From Gigaspora margarita (Eukaryota > Glomeromycota > Glomeromycetes > Diversisporales > Gigasporaceae), in the NCBI GenBank assembly GCA_009809945.1, contig WTPW01000586.1:219805-283804 (forward strand): a stretch of 64,000 nt of DNA. Direction: 5' to 3'. Below are positions 46,415 to 57,684 of the stretch, in pieces (positions within the stretch are counted from its first letter, which is position 1; every line of letters begins with the position of its first letter). A program made the translations under genes and the position numbers. The notes under the pieces are model-generated. The model was given only the letters and a program-made list of their open reading frames with translations. It had not been told where the DNA came from and did not search any database.

Positions 46415-46985
46415 TGATATAGGGGGTTTTTTTTTTAACAAATTGGACCAAATTTGGTTAAAAGTCCTAATTTAAATTTTAGCAAATTAAGGTTAATTCA
46501 GATAATAGTCCTATTTTAGTTTTGGCGAAATGGTTGGATTTTTATATTGTCATAATTTATTTTTGTCGAATTATCTCTTTTTGGAAAAGATAAGTAAAAA
46601 AAGCTGACAATACTATTTATGCAAAATTTTATTAAGATAATCAACTTTGAGTTACTAACAAAAGTTGTAGAATGAGTCAAAAGAACATTAGTTTTATAAG
46701 ACAACTTTTAATATTTTATTATTAAAATTTGCTTCTACAGTCAAAATACGGGTTAAAATATATGCAAAAAAGTAATCTACAAAGAAATATTGAATATTTT
46801 TAAATAAAAAAAGCCATTTTGGAACGAAAATTAAACCAAATAACTTGAAATTTTAGAAAATAAAATTTCATAAAGTTATCTATCACTTTTAATAGTGCAC
46901 AGTAACTTGTTTCATTTGAACTTGTAAAAATCAGAGTAGGTACTATAATTTTTTTGTTCTCTTCATCACAGAAAAACCTGACTGT
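46415..46985. other. AT-rich interior of the AGGACCCC element
   Basis: No recognised gene. It contains TTTTGGCGAA and TTGGTTAAAAGTCC phrases of unknown significance. Leads into the palindrome array. Confidence 0.4.
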
Positions 46986-46989
46986 GCCA

Positions 46990-47890
46990 AATTTTTCCAA
47001 AACTTTGAGCGAAGGTATCTTAGCAACCACCTGATCAAATTTGATAAAATTTTTTTTATTTGAATTCTATGGATCCATAGAATTCAAATAAAAAAANNNN
47101 NNNNNNNNNNNNNNNNNNNNNNNNNNNNNNNNNNNNNNNNNNNNNNNNNNNNNNNNNNNNNNNNNNNNNNNNNNNNNNNNNNNNNNNNNNNNNNNNNNNN
47201 NNNNNNNNNNNNNNNNNNNNNNNNNNNNNNNNNNNNNNNNNNNNNNNNNNNNNNNNNNNNNNNNNNNNNNNNNNNNNNNNNNNNNNNNNNNNNNNNNNNN
47301 NNNNNNNNNNNNNNNNNNNNNNNNNNNNNNNNNNNNNNNNNNNNNNNNNNNNNNNNNNNNNNNNNNNNNNNNNNNNNNNNNNNNNNNNNNNNNNNNNNNN
47401 NNNNNNNNNNNNNNNNNNNNNNNNNNNNNNNNNNNNNNNNNNNNNNNNNNNNNNNNNNNNNNNNNNNNNNNNNNNNNNNNNNNNNNNNNNNNNNNNNNNN
47501 NNNNNNNNNNNNNNNNNNNNNNNNNNNNNNNNNNNNNNNNNNNNNNNNNNNNNNNNNNNNNNNNNNNNNNCAAATTTGATAAAAATTTTTTTATTTGAAT
47601 TCTATGGATCCATAGAATTCAAATAAAAAAAATTTCATCAAATTTGATCAGGTGATTGCTAAGATACCTTCGCCCAAAGTTTTAGAAAAATTTGGTACAG
47701 CTTGTATTTTAATAGACGTTTTGATTTTTTTTTAAAACTTTGAGTGAAGGTATCTTGGCAACCACCTGATCAAATTCGATGAAAATTTTTTTATTTGAAT
47801 TTTATGGATCCATAGAATTCAAATAAAAAAATTTTCATCGAATTTGATCAAGTAGTTGCTAAGATATCTTCGCTCAAAGTTAAGATTTTC
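46990..47890. repeat. Array of palindromes centred on GGATCC
   Basis: Three copies of TTGAATTCTATGGATCCATA-type dyads, centred at 47071-47076, 47606-47611 and 47806-47811 (the third has one altered base). Each is surrounded by inverted CACCTGATCAAATT and AAAGTTTTGAGCGAAGGTATC-like blocks. The sequence gap 47097-47570 starts a few bases after the first dyad and resumes in the same repeat. Confidence 0.7.
47097..47570. other. Assembly gap (474 N)
   Basis: Unbroken N inside the palindrome array. Confidence 0.99.
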
Positions 47891-48136
47891 ATTTTGAATT
47901 TTATATATTCAAAAGTGGGTTTTACATTTTAAAAGCAGGTTTTACATATTTTATATATTCAAAAGAGGTTTTACATATTCAAAAGCGAATTTACATATTT
48001 TATATATTCAAAAGTGGGTTTTACATATTTTAAATATCAATAAAGATTTCATCTAATTTAGCTAATCAATACAAGTTTTACTAGCATGCATTGCAGGTTT
48101 CACCATCATAAAATAAATATAAAAATTTTATTTATA

Positions 48137-48601
48137 CAGTACCGGACAGCGAAAACCATCCATTTTTTTCAGCATTGTTTAAAGTCTAATAACTTTACAA
48201 CAAGTAATTATTTTAAAGATCCCTCTTACAAATTTTTTATTTGTAACCTAAACTACAAATCTGTAAGACAGATTTTTGATATCTTGCTTTTTAAAAAAGT
48301 TATAAGGGTTTAAAGTTCAGCAACTTTTATTGTAAAGTAGAATTTGGCACAGGACAATCGACCAATCAGATTGCTGCTTAATCACGTGCTCGCGATTTGA
48401 TTGGTTAATATTTATTATTAAAAATTACTAAACACAGTATAAATCCAAAATTTGGTGCTTATTATATAAAATAAATCATTTTTATATTTTTAACCAATCA
48501 TAAATTTGTTGCACAATAATTAGCCACTCAGAATCGTTCAAAAATTCTCAAATTTGGCGCCTTTAAAAAAAATAATGGATGGTTTTTGCTGTCCGGTACT
48601 G
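48137..48601. mobile_element. Tc1/mariner-like MITE (CAGTACCGGACAGC ends)
   Basis: 465 bp. Inverted ends CAGTACCGGACAGCGAAAAC and CAGTACCGGACAGCAAAAAC, matching for about 30 bp. TA at 48135-48136 and 48602-48603. A CAGT start and TA target are characteristic of Tc1/mariner. The 75-codon frame across its left half has no supporting features. Confidence 0.85.
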
Positions 48602-48669
48602 TATAATCACCAATCTCAAAATAATTTTTCTATATATATACCATAGTATTCTTATCTGTTTATGATCTA

Positions 48670-48691
48670 TATTAGAGATGTCTAGGGTCCT
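48670..48691. repeat. Extra AGGACCC-type terminal repeat
   Basis: AGAGATGTCTAGGGTCCT ends at 48691 in the same orientation as the true right end at 49140 (AGAGATGTTCGGGGTCCT), with similar bases upstream (TATGATCTATATT, CATATGACC types). Either a second element whose left end is lost in the gap, or a duplicated terminus. Confidence 0.6.
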
Positions 48692-48724
48692 GTTACAAAT
48701 TTGCATAGATTTTTATTAATTATA

Positions 48725-48950
48725 TAGTGGGGGACACTTAGAGATGGAAATGTTACATTTTCAAAAATTTTATATTAAAATTTAATGTTTTTTTGAATTC
48801 TTGCATTTTGATTGGCTAAAAATTAAATTTTAAAAAATATTTTTTAAAATTAACCAATAGAAATAAGCTAAAAATATGTGGGTTGTCCCATTTTTGGTCA
48901 ATTTTATATAGAAAAATTACATAATTTCCATCTCTAAGTGTCCTGCACTG
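48725..48950. mobile_element. Tc1/mariner-like MITE (GGACACTTAGAGATGG)
   Basis: 226 bp. TAGTGGGGGACACTTAGAG and inverted CAGTGCAGGACACTTAGAG. TA at 48723-48724 and 48951-48952. It lies between the two AGGACCC-type ends. Confidence 0.8.
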
Positions 48951-49330
48951 TAGTTTTAAAAAATTTGCACTATATTTATTTACCCAATGCTAGATGTTAT
49001 AATCTAGTTTTTAGCGAATTACTATAAAATTTATATGTAATAATCCAACTTTTAGCAAATTTACTTGATTTTAGAGATAGCGAAAATGCCTAAATTTATG
49101 CAGATCAGATATGACCTTTATGAGAGATGTTCGGGGTCCTGTGCTGGTGACTAGTTTAATAACTTTCTATTGTTGATTTAAAATAACTTTAAAGTAAAAT
49201 CCAACGATTGATTGCATATATATTACTTGAAAAAATTATAAAAATCACATTTAGACAAGTATACACAAACAATAATCAACTTTTTACGAATTATACAGAA
49301 TCATGGACTATACCTAGAAATATTATTAGC

Positions 49331-49757
49331 CATATTTGTAGATTTTTGGAGTTTATTATTAAAAATTCCAAAAATCTTTAATTGTGAATAACTTTTGTTC
49401 TACTAGTTCGTTTTTGATGAAACAATAACCAAAATGTTCACATCAATGAGATGATTTTAATAAACCCAAAATTGTTAAAATCCAATTACTGGATCCAGAG
49501 ATCATTAACGATATGTATCACTTCAAATGTTTAAGAATTAAAAAAACCAATTTTTAAATACCCAAAGTGATACAAATTGTTAACTATCTCTGGACCTAGT
49601 AATTGGATTTTAATGATTTTAGATTTATTAGAATTGACTCATCGACATGATCATTTTGGTAGTTGTTTCATTAAAAACGAACTAGTAAAACAAAAGTTAT
49701 TTGCTGTTAAAGATTTTTAAAATTTTTAATAATAAATTTCAAAAATCCGCGAATATG
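49331..49757. mobile_element. Foldback element interrupting the transposase pseudogene
   Basis: The arms GATTTTTGGAGTTTATTATT (49341) and its inverted partner ending 49747 pair over about 200 bp, with AACTTTTGTTCTACTAGTTC and ATTACTGGATCCAGAGATC as landmarks. The transposase reading resumes just after it (about 49761). 49149-49330 may belong to the same or another insertion. Confidence 0.65.
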
Positions 49758-49760
49758 CTT

Positions 49761-50650
49761 AGAACTAGCTAAGACATCAAAATTTTAGTATATCATTGGA
49801 ACAAAAAGTGATAAATTAATATTAGCACATAAAAAATTTGCAAAAATCAAATTGTATTTAAATGTTCTTAGTTCTGAACAAATAGAATACATATGTGATA
49901 TTTGTTTAAAGACAACTACAGTTATTTTAGGAGCTAATTTTATTTGATTCATGTATTATTTAGAGTCACTCATTTATTAGCTGTTTAAAAAACATATAGA
50001 GTATGAGCCAGATATTTTAATTTATATCAATAATAATCCTTTAAATAACCAATCTTTAAAGAAGCAGTTTAATAACCTTTATATATAGCATATGAGTTTT
50101 ATTATAATATTGAATGTAAAAATAAAGAATTGCTTTCAGAATTTATATACAATAGTATTCAACTATCAAAAGAAGCTGAAGATTATCTATTAGTATATTT
50201 GATCAAAACTTATATGTAAAGTAGGCAATGGTCTTGGTAATAATTTAAAGAATATATTCTGAAAAAGGTTTATCTAGTTTACGAGAAAATGTCAAAACAA
50301 TGAATGCAGATTTAAAAAATAATGCAAAAAAAGATACTAAACCAAAAACAAAACCTGTTATATTTAAAAAAGAGATGCTACCAGAAAATCTTGATTTAGT
50401 ACTTGGTCAGCTTAAGATTTGAGCCCAAAATAATGGCATTAAAAGTGCATATGAGAAAGTATTCACATTATTTGATCTAAAAATTCTAATTCAAGCATTT
50501 TAAAATAAGCCAGTAAAAGTAAAAGAAAAAAAGAAGTCAGCTCTTATAGATTTGCTTTTTAACTACCTAAATAATAGCTTAGAGTTCAATGAAGAAACAA
50601 AGAAGAAAGGTCAACTTTTTATTTGAAATAATTGTATTACTTATGATTAG
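49761..50650 (+). pseudogene. P-element/THAP9-type transposase pseudogene, 3' part
   Basis: Continuation of the reading that stops at 44493. After AACTAGC the frames give DIKILVYHW, KSDKLILAHKKFAKIK, EYICDICLKTTTVILGANFI (a Cys pair), NKELLSEFIYNSIQLSKEAE, VKTMNADLKNN, MLPENLDLVLGQLKI.AQNNG and KKKSALIDLLFNYLNN. Stops at 49945, 50420 and 50624 are TGA where aromatic or Trp residues fit. The domain content of this tail is not recognised. Assignment to the same gene rests on orientation, matching decay pattern and the clean resumption after the inserts. Confidence 0.45.
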
Positions 50651-51389
50651 CATATAAACTCTATATATTATTTGAAAAAAATATATAAAATCTTTGTTAT
50701 ATAAATGATCCTTTGATACAATTACTTCAGATTAGCTCCAAAGTTCAGGTATCTACTGCTACAACATCTAGTAATTCAAACTTTTCTTCAAATTGAAGTT
50801 ATTTGATTGCAGCAGTATATGCCCAGAACTAATTCTCTAATACTATGTAAATCAACCTATTGAAGGGTCATTTTATGGCAAAGATCTATATATATAATTA
50901 GTTTGTTATATAATAATAAAATTAATTTTAATTTAATTTTAAAATTTATTACAATGATATATAATTAGTTTTGTAAGATTTTGATTGTTAAAATGTTATT
51001 ATGCTATTAAAATAGTATTAGAAATATTATCTACCAGTAGTTATTAAATGCTATTAAAAAAGTTGTAAAATGCAAAAAGTAAAAAGCAATTTGTTATAAA
51101 ATAAGAAAGTTATACCTTTTTTTTTAAGTTGGCCCTAAGTTGTTATAATTCAATAATTGAATTGTTAAATCTAATAACCATCATAATAAAATTGCTATAA
51201 CACCATAGTACAAAGTTGTGACAATTTGAGTTACCAATAATAATAATAATTGTCATACAAACTTGCATATGTTTGTGTCAATTTACAATTTGTAATCAGT
51301 AAAAACTTTAAAAATTGCTTGACCAATATAGTCTTTTTCCAACTATAATAATTTTAAAATAACCTAAATAAATAAAGTTTTTTGCTAGC
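50651..51389. other. AT-rich interval, nothing recognised
   Basis: Possible 3' flank of the transposase-like gene to about 50880. No further coding, RNA or terminal-repeat signals that I can support. Confidence 0.45.
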
Positions 51390-53035
51390 TATATCAGCAA
51401 ATTTATAATAGTGTAATCTTACATAAGGTCTTACGAACCGTAATATAAGCAAAATATTACGTAATATATTTCAAAATATTTCAAAATATTAAATTTTCGA
51501 AATATTACAAAAGTAATTCCGAAATATTTCTAAATATGTTACGAAATATTTTGAACCCTTTCAAAATATTTTAGAACTAGGAAACCAAGCTGGATTAGTA
51601 GATCTGCAACCTGGATCACACATTAGACTGATTTTTCAAAATAGTTCGAAATAGTTCAATGATGTTCAAATTCTGTACTACAAGATCAGATTAGATCTTT
51701 TGTTTTTTAATCGTAATGATATATAATGATTAACAAATCTTTAACAATTATACAGTGTTTTGACCGTGTCATAAAAATTTCAACCTAAATCACTAAGTAA
51801 CAAAAAAAAAAAAAAATTAGAGTTCAAAATCTCTTAAGCCCATTTGATCCGCATGCTACCAAGAATTATAAAAATATATACTACAACTTGTGTAAAAAAA
51901 CTTAAAAAAAAAAAAGGTGTTTTTGCACAATTTTTACTTCTCTTTCATTTTTACTCCTCTCTCCCTTTTACCCCTCTTTCTCTTTTACCCCTTTCCCCCT
52001 TTTTTTTTTTTTTAATATTTCGAATATAGTCGAAATATTTTAGAACTAGAAAATCAAGCTGAATCAGTAGATCTGTAGCCTAGATTATATTAAGGACATA
52101 TTTGACTAATATTTTCAAAATGTTTCGATGATCTTTGATGATTATAATACAAGATCAGATTAGATCTTTGTTTATTTGTTTTTTTGTTTATAATTTAGAT
52201 CTTCTATCAAATTTTATATTGTTTTTTCGTTTTCTTTCTATTTTTTTTAGTTTCATTCATTTTTTTTAGTTATGAATTGTTTTTTTTATTTTTATTTTTT
52301 TTTATTTTTAATTTTTTTTATTTTATTTCTACACTTTACCACTAGCACTTTGCAAGAAATCCAACAACTTTTCAGCACCTAGCGCAAGCCAACTCAGCCT
52401 TTTGACACTTAGCAAAAACACACTCCAGCAATTTCTAAATTTTAAGAATGCAAGTTTTCGCAAGTTTTCACAAGTTTTTGCAAGGTTTCACTTTATTTAT
52501 TTTTTCATTTCATGTTTTTTGTTTTTGCTTTTTTTTATTTTTATTAATTTATTTTATTCTAGCACTTTGCGAAAACCTTCGACGATTTCTGAATTGCAAA
52601 ATTACAAACTTTTACTTCAGAGAAATGGAGATTTAGAGATTTATTTATTTTTTTATTTAGTTTGCTTACATTTTTGTTTTTTGTTTGGTTTCTTTTTTTT
52701 TACTTATTTTTTTAATTTTATTTTACTTTATTTATTCTTTACTTCTTTCCAGAACTTTGCAAGAAAACAACTCACGAATATGAACAAATATAATTGAATA
52801 TAAGTGAACATGAGCAAATATAAGCAAATATAATAGTTTATTTTTTTTCATTTTTGTTTTTTTTTGTTATTTTTTTAGTTTTGTTTTTTGTTTTTTATTT
52901 GTTTTTTTACTTATTTTTTTTATTTTATTTTATTTATTCCTTACTTCTTTCAGAACTTTACAAGAAAACGTTCTGACTTTTCTAGCACTTTACAAGAACA
53001 CTAATTCTAACTTTTCTGGCACTTTGCAAGAAGTA

Positions 53036-53125
53036 GCGAATATGAGCGAATATAAGCAAATATAAGCGAATATGAGTGAATATAAATGAATATAAACAAA
53101 TATAAGCGAATATAAGGAATATAAT
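53036..53125. repeat. 10-bp minisatellite TATAAGCGAA
   Basis: About nine units (GAATATGAGC, GAATATAAGC and variants). A shorter array of the same unit lies at 52776-52836. Both are inside the TA-flanked element copy 2. Confidence 0.75.
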
Positions 53126-53474
53126 AGTTTATTTTTTTATAGCTAACTGTAGTGTGAGTGAAAATAAGTGTTTAGGGCTAGTTTTTTGTATATAGTAATA
53201 GAATTAAATGTGATAAAGTGTGAAAGTAGTTTAAAATATTTGTAATAATGTAAAAATAATATGTAATATATAATAAAGTATATAATATTAATTAAAAATA
53301 TATATATATATATATATTTTTTTTAAGAGAGGTCCATCCTCTATAACTTTATTATTAGATTTATAAGTTATACATATATTAATTTATACATGGTAAACCT
53401 ATGGCTAAACAGAGATAGAAGTACGAGCTACTTTACTCGTGACCTATTCTTAACTAGAATGGTCGAATAAACCT

Positions 53475-55706
53475 CTAGATTATGTTGGGAAGATATATTG
53501 AGTGATGATTTGTATTAATGTAGTGTTGAATGTGGTTTTTCCAGCGTGTAGGTGTTGGTGGCGGAGTTGGAGTGAGTGTCGGAGGAGGTATAGGTGTGGG
53601 TATTGGAAAGAAAGTGAAGTGTTGTGCTTGTCTTGATGGGATCCATATCTTCTCGTATATGTATTTTATAATCGTGTGGTGAAGAAGAGGTGTGAGTCTT
53701 TTCTTTTTCTTGTCGGTCGAGAGTGGAGCTAAAGTGAATTTAGTAATGATTCCTAATGGGACTTTTTTGTTTATATGGAGGTTTTTGAAGGAGTATACGA
53801 AGTCGAGTATGTGTGAATCTTGTACTTCTTCATTCTCTAGTACTTTCTTTGTTATTCTACGTAGTTCTGTAGAGAAGTTTTGGTGGTTTGATAGACACGT
53901 TAGAAGGTGGGCAATGTCTTCAGGTTCTGCGTAGCATCTGGGGCAGAGATGGTTTGGTGTTTTTTTAGGGTTTCTGAAATGTAGAAGAAGGTGAACTGGT
54001 AGTTCTTCTGTTAGTAATTTTACTTTGAAGTTTTTAATGCGTGAGAGAGCAAATTCTGTATTAAGTGTTAGTGGTCTGTCTCCGTATGATATATAGTCTA
54101 GTATGCATTGCCAGTCTACATTCCCTAAGTGTGTATGCCAGAGGTTAATACGTTGTTGGTTACTCCAGCTGAGATAGTTCATTATTTTAAAAACGTGCTT
54201 TAGTGTAGTTCGGATGTGGTATGAGCATGGATGTCCCATAAGGAGTGGNACGNATTTATTATAAATGAAGCATTGTGGGGTTAGGTCCAGTGGGAAAATA
54301 TATTTAGGGTCAGGTTTCGAGATATGGAGTTCTTGTTCTGCTTTGGTTATTGTTTTTCTGTCTCCATGAAGTATGAATAGAATTTGTTGATTCCATGGTG
54401 ATTTGCATTTGTCTATTGTTTGGTTGTCAATATTATCATTTTTGGTTTCTTCTAAGAATGATAGTAGGTGTGTGTTGTCAGTGTGGACGTGAATTGTTGC
54501 TTTTCCGATCGTGGTCATGATGAATGATAGGAGGGTGAAGGTGGTATTAATTGGAGAGGGCCAAGTATGGTTATAGCATCCAAAGGTGGAATCGTGTGTT
54601 GATAATTTTGCGATTGCTGTTGTTATGTTTTTGTTTCCGATCGTGTGTTTCTTCGATGTAATATATATGTGAACGGATTTTGCCTTAAAATTGGAGGATG
54701 TAAGTGTTTCCCAGAGTGGGATTGGTGGGTCGTTAAATGCTGACAGAGGTCTAGATAGGAAGGTAGGGGTATTGTTTGTGATTAAAGTTTTCTTAGGGTG
54801 TGGATGTGAGAGAGCTGAGTATATGTCGTCTAATCTTGCGTGAATTGTGAGTTTGCAGTCAACTTGCAGATTGAAGGAATTTTGTGTAGAGGTGAGGAAG
54901 TAGTAGTTTTTCTTCTTTGGTCTTTTTAATTCACAGCCCAAACAGGGTTGAAGTTGGTTGGTATTTGGGTCAGAGTTAATGTAATGTCTTGCGAGTAGAG
55001 GACCAGGGTTCAGATTGAAGACTTTTCCAATTTCACCATTAGTGTCTATTATCCATCCTTTTGTTTGTGTGAGAGATGTCCATTCTGGGATGGTGAATGG
55101 GTTGGGGGTAACAAATTCTGAAGTTGGATTTGTGCAAGAAGCTATCATTTCATGTATCCATTGTAGCCATTTTGGTTGTCTGCCTCTGGGGATTCGTTTG
55201 ATGGTATGGTGTAGTTCAGTCCAGTTTAAGAGTCTGGTGCATTTGTGGTTTAGAAATTGTTCAATACAGTAGATCTTGTGTGTATTTAGGTGCTTTTTAA
55301 GTAGGTTGCTCTTTGAGTGTCCAGAAATGAATTTGTTAATCGAAGTACCCAACAGGGCTCGTGGTAAGGGCCAGCTTAATAGTGGTCATGCAAATTGTAT
55401 GTGTAGAGATAGAGAAGCTATTATGGCTTGGCATGTACGGGTATTGAACTGGTCTGGTGGAAATATTGCTAGGTCTTGTAGTATAGATGTGTCTGTCGCT
55501 GCTGCAACTTGTATTTGCTGGAGGCATAGTTTGAGGAATGAGTTCGAAAAGTTGGGGTGGTTCAATCCTTTAAGCAGAGTAGAGGTGAGAGTAGATTTTT
55601 GTGCTTGTTCTAAATTGGTTAGAGCATATATGTCAGAGCAGAATAGAAAGGAATTGGGGATGCCCCTTGCTAGTTTTGCTTTGTTGCGAACTATGTTTGT
55701 ACAGGC
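53475..55706 (-). pseudogene. LINE B ORF2 C-terminal part: connector, RNase H, Cys/His
   Basis: The main open block is 55352-53475 (625 codons). It includes an RNase H-like region (VHIYITSKKH about two-fifths in, then IHVHTDNTHLLSFLEE) in which the first catalytic Asp appears altered, a WSNQQRINLWHTHL linker, and a C-terminal CPRCYAEPEDIAHLLTC motif (C-x2-C-x7-H-x4-C, about 53888-53950). The tail IKYIYEKIWIPSRQ is followed by a Pro/Thr-rich run (PTPIPPPTLTPTPPPT) and YLPNII. 55353-55706 is frameshifted. RNase H would remove template RNA and the Cys/His motif probably binds nucleic acid. Two Ns near 54249. Confidence 0.7.
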
Positions 55707-57621
55707 TCAGGTAAGTGTTGTAAGTTGAGAAGGGTTTAGATATGAAGAGTACAGACGGTATTGTAATCGGGGAATAAGAACACGATTGATGATGTAAATG
55801 GCTTGTTTTTCAGTAATTTTGGACAATTGTAGCTTTTTTATGTTGGTCAACATTTCCACCATAATTAGTTTTTGGACATATTTGGGTGATTTGTGTGATG
55901 TGAGCCATGCACTGAGGTATTTTAATGGTTCATTTCTTTTTAGAGCCTTGATTTCGATGTTGTCAAATTTAATTGATGGGTCCTGTGTAACTGAGTTTGT
56001 CAATAAAAAGGATTTAGTGGAGTTAACTTTAATGTTATTATATTTGTAGAATGTCGTCGCGGTATTTAGGATTTGGGTGAGGGTATTTTTGTCTGGGGCG
56101 ACCCAGAGTGTATCGTCCATATAGGCCATGGTTGAGATTTGGATGGTTTTTGGGGGATTGGTAGGAATTGTGCCTGTGTATCTGCGGTGGTATTTGTGTA
56201 TAGTCGAAATTAGTGGATCATAGTATATTTTCTATAGGAGGGGGAAAAGGTCTCTCCTTGGTCGATTCCATCAAAAACTGAGTATTCGTCCGTGAGCCCA
56301 TGATCTGTGATGACACAGTTTTTTCTATAGGAGAGAAGGTATGTTAAAAGTTTGATGAGGTCGTGAGGTATTTTTAGCCGCTCGAGGGCTCGTTTGAGTG
56401 CAGGTATGTGGACAGTGTCGAAGGCTTTCGACATGTCCTGAGACAGAATCCATATTTCTTTTTGGTTGGTGATTGCATCTTCGAGCATATGGTTCAGTTG
56501 AGTGACTGGTTGTAGTGTCGATTGGTGGGGGAAGGCGACAAGATTATAAGGTGAAAGGATTTCATATTTCATCAGTATGGCCGTGCGTCTTGTATTTATT
56601 ATTTTTGTGAAGATTTTGCGCGTGTGGTCGATTAATGTGATGGGGCGTGTAGTAGTGAGATCATAGTAGTAACGTTCTGTTTGGGAATTGGCCATATGTT
56701 GGATTTGAGCCATTGGTCTGGTACTATACCCAATTCAAGGCAGGAATTGAATATGGTAAGAATATGTGAAAGTGCCGATGTTGGTAGGTGTTGTAAGACT
56801 TCATTAGGAATGTTATTTGGTCCGGTGGCTTTATTGGTTGGGGCGAGTTTTATTGTGTTTTGGAGCTTGGTTAGAGTGATGGGAGAGAGTATTGAGTCGT
56901 AGATTTCCTCATTGATCTTGTCGATAGGTTTATAAGCATCTGCCCATTCTTCTTCGTAAGTGGGGTTTTGGGGATTTTTTCTGGTCCAAGAAGTAAAATG
57001 TGATCTAATATGGTTCTTTATTTCATCTTTTCCGGTGAGAACCTCGTTTGGTAGGATGATCTTGTCTGTTCGAACCGGGTCTGTGTGTCGACGGAGTATG
57101 CTATTGATCATCCGGCTTGTATTGTTTTGCATGTCGTAACAGCGGCGGTTAATGAAGAATTCAATTTTGTTGTTTTGTTCTTGTTTGGATTCTATATTAC
57201 GTGCTAACCAAATTGTTCTCTTGGCTTGTTTTAGTAAAATGATTGTAGATTGTTGTGGGTTGTTGATGTCATCTTGCGTTAGGGGCAGAATAGAGGTTTC
57301 TGAAAGTGTGGTAATTTTTTGTATGATTTGATTTATAGCTTCAAGTGAAAGGGTTCGATGAATGGTTAAGTCACGTAGTAGTTTATTTATTAGTTTTAAG
57401 GCCGAGTGAAGTTTCGTTGCCTTGAGTGAAAGCGAGTGAAAGGTTTTTGGTGAGCTGTAAGTAAAAGGGATATGTAAATTGATGATTCTTTTTAGTTCGG
57501 CCACCCAAAAATTCCATGCTTTGTTGAGTTGTATCGGGTCCAGGAGTGTTTGTTGAGGAGGGTGGTTGTTGAAAAAGTTATTAGCTGTGGTTGAGAATTC
57601 CTCCCAGTTTTCTTTATTCAT
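55707..57621 (-). pseudogene. LINE B reverse transcriptase domain, frameshifted
   Basis: 57621-56632 holds the linker and the RT start (KATGPNNIPNEVL, WLKSNIWPIPKQ). The reading shifts near 56660 to 56713-56210 with TRPITLIDHTRKIFTKI, SQDMSKAFDTVHI (palm A) and GIDQGETFSP. It shifts again near 56235 to 56129-55707 with AYMDDTLWVA, whose YMDD lies at 56112-56123, then LKYLSAWLTS. All standard RT blocks are present and catalytic aspartates intact, so only indels separate it from an open frame. It copies LINE RNA at the nicked target. Confidence 0.8.
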
Positions 57622-57684
57622 TTTCGCATAGTGGTAGATTTTCCTTTTCCATTTTTTGTTGCGGGGGTTATGATGCGAGTATAA

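Larger units (their letters stand above)
44494..49140. mobile_element. AGGACCCC-family DNA transposon, 4.65 kb, inserted in transposase pseudogene
   Basis: Exact inverted ends AGGACCCCGAACATCT at 44494-44509 and 49125-49140. Flanks GTGCTAGT (44486-44493) and GTGCTGGT (49141-49148) are an 8-bp duplication with one difference. It carries a 1.9-kb TA-flanked element, palindromes with a sequence gap, and two Tc1/mariner-like MITEs, so its own sequence is much shorter. There is no transposase frame. Confidence 0.8.

Noticed and set aside
47067-47573. 168-codon minus-strand frame
   Set aside because: Almost all of it is the N gap; no sequence supports it.
41106-50650. Alternative nuclear code with UGA as Trp
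   Set aside because: TAG and TAA stops and frameshifts also occur, and LINE B frames in the same window end normally at TGA; decay is simpler.
53036-53125. CRISPR-like array
   Set aside because: 10-bp tandem units without spacers in a eukaryotic transposon; a minisatellite.
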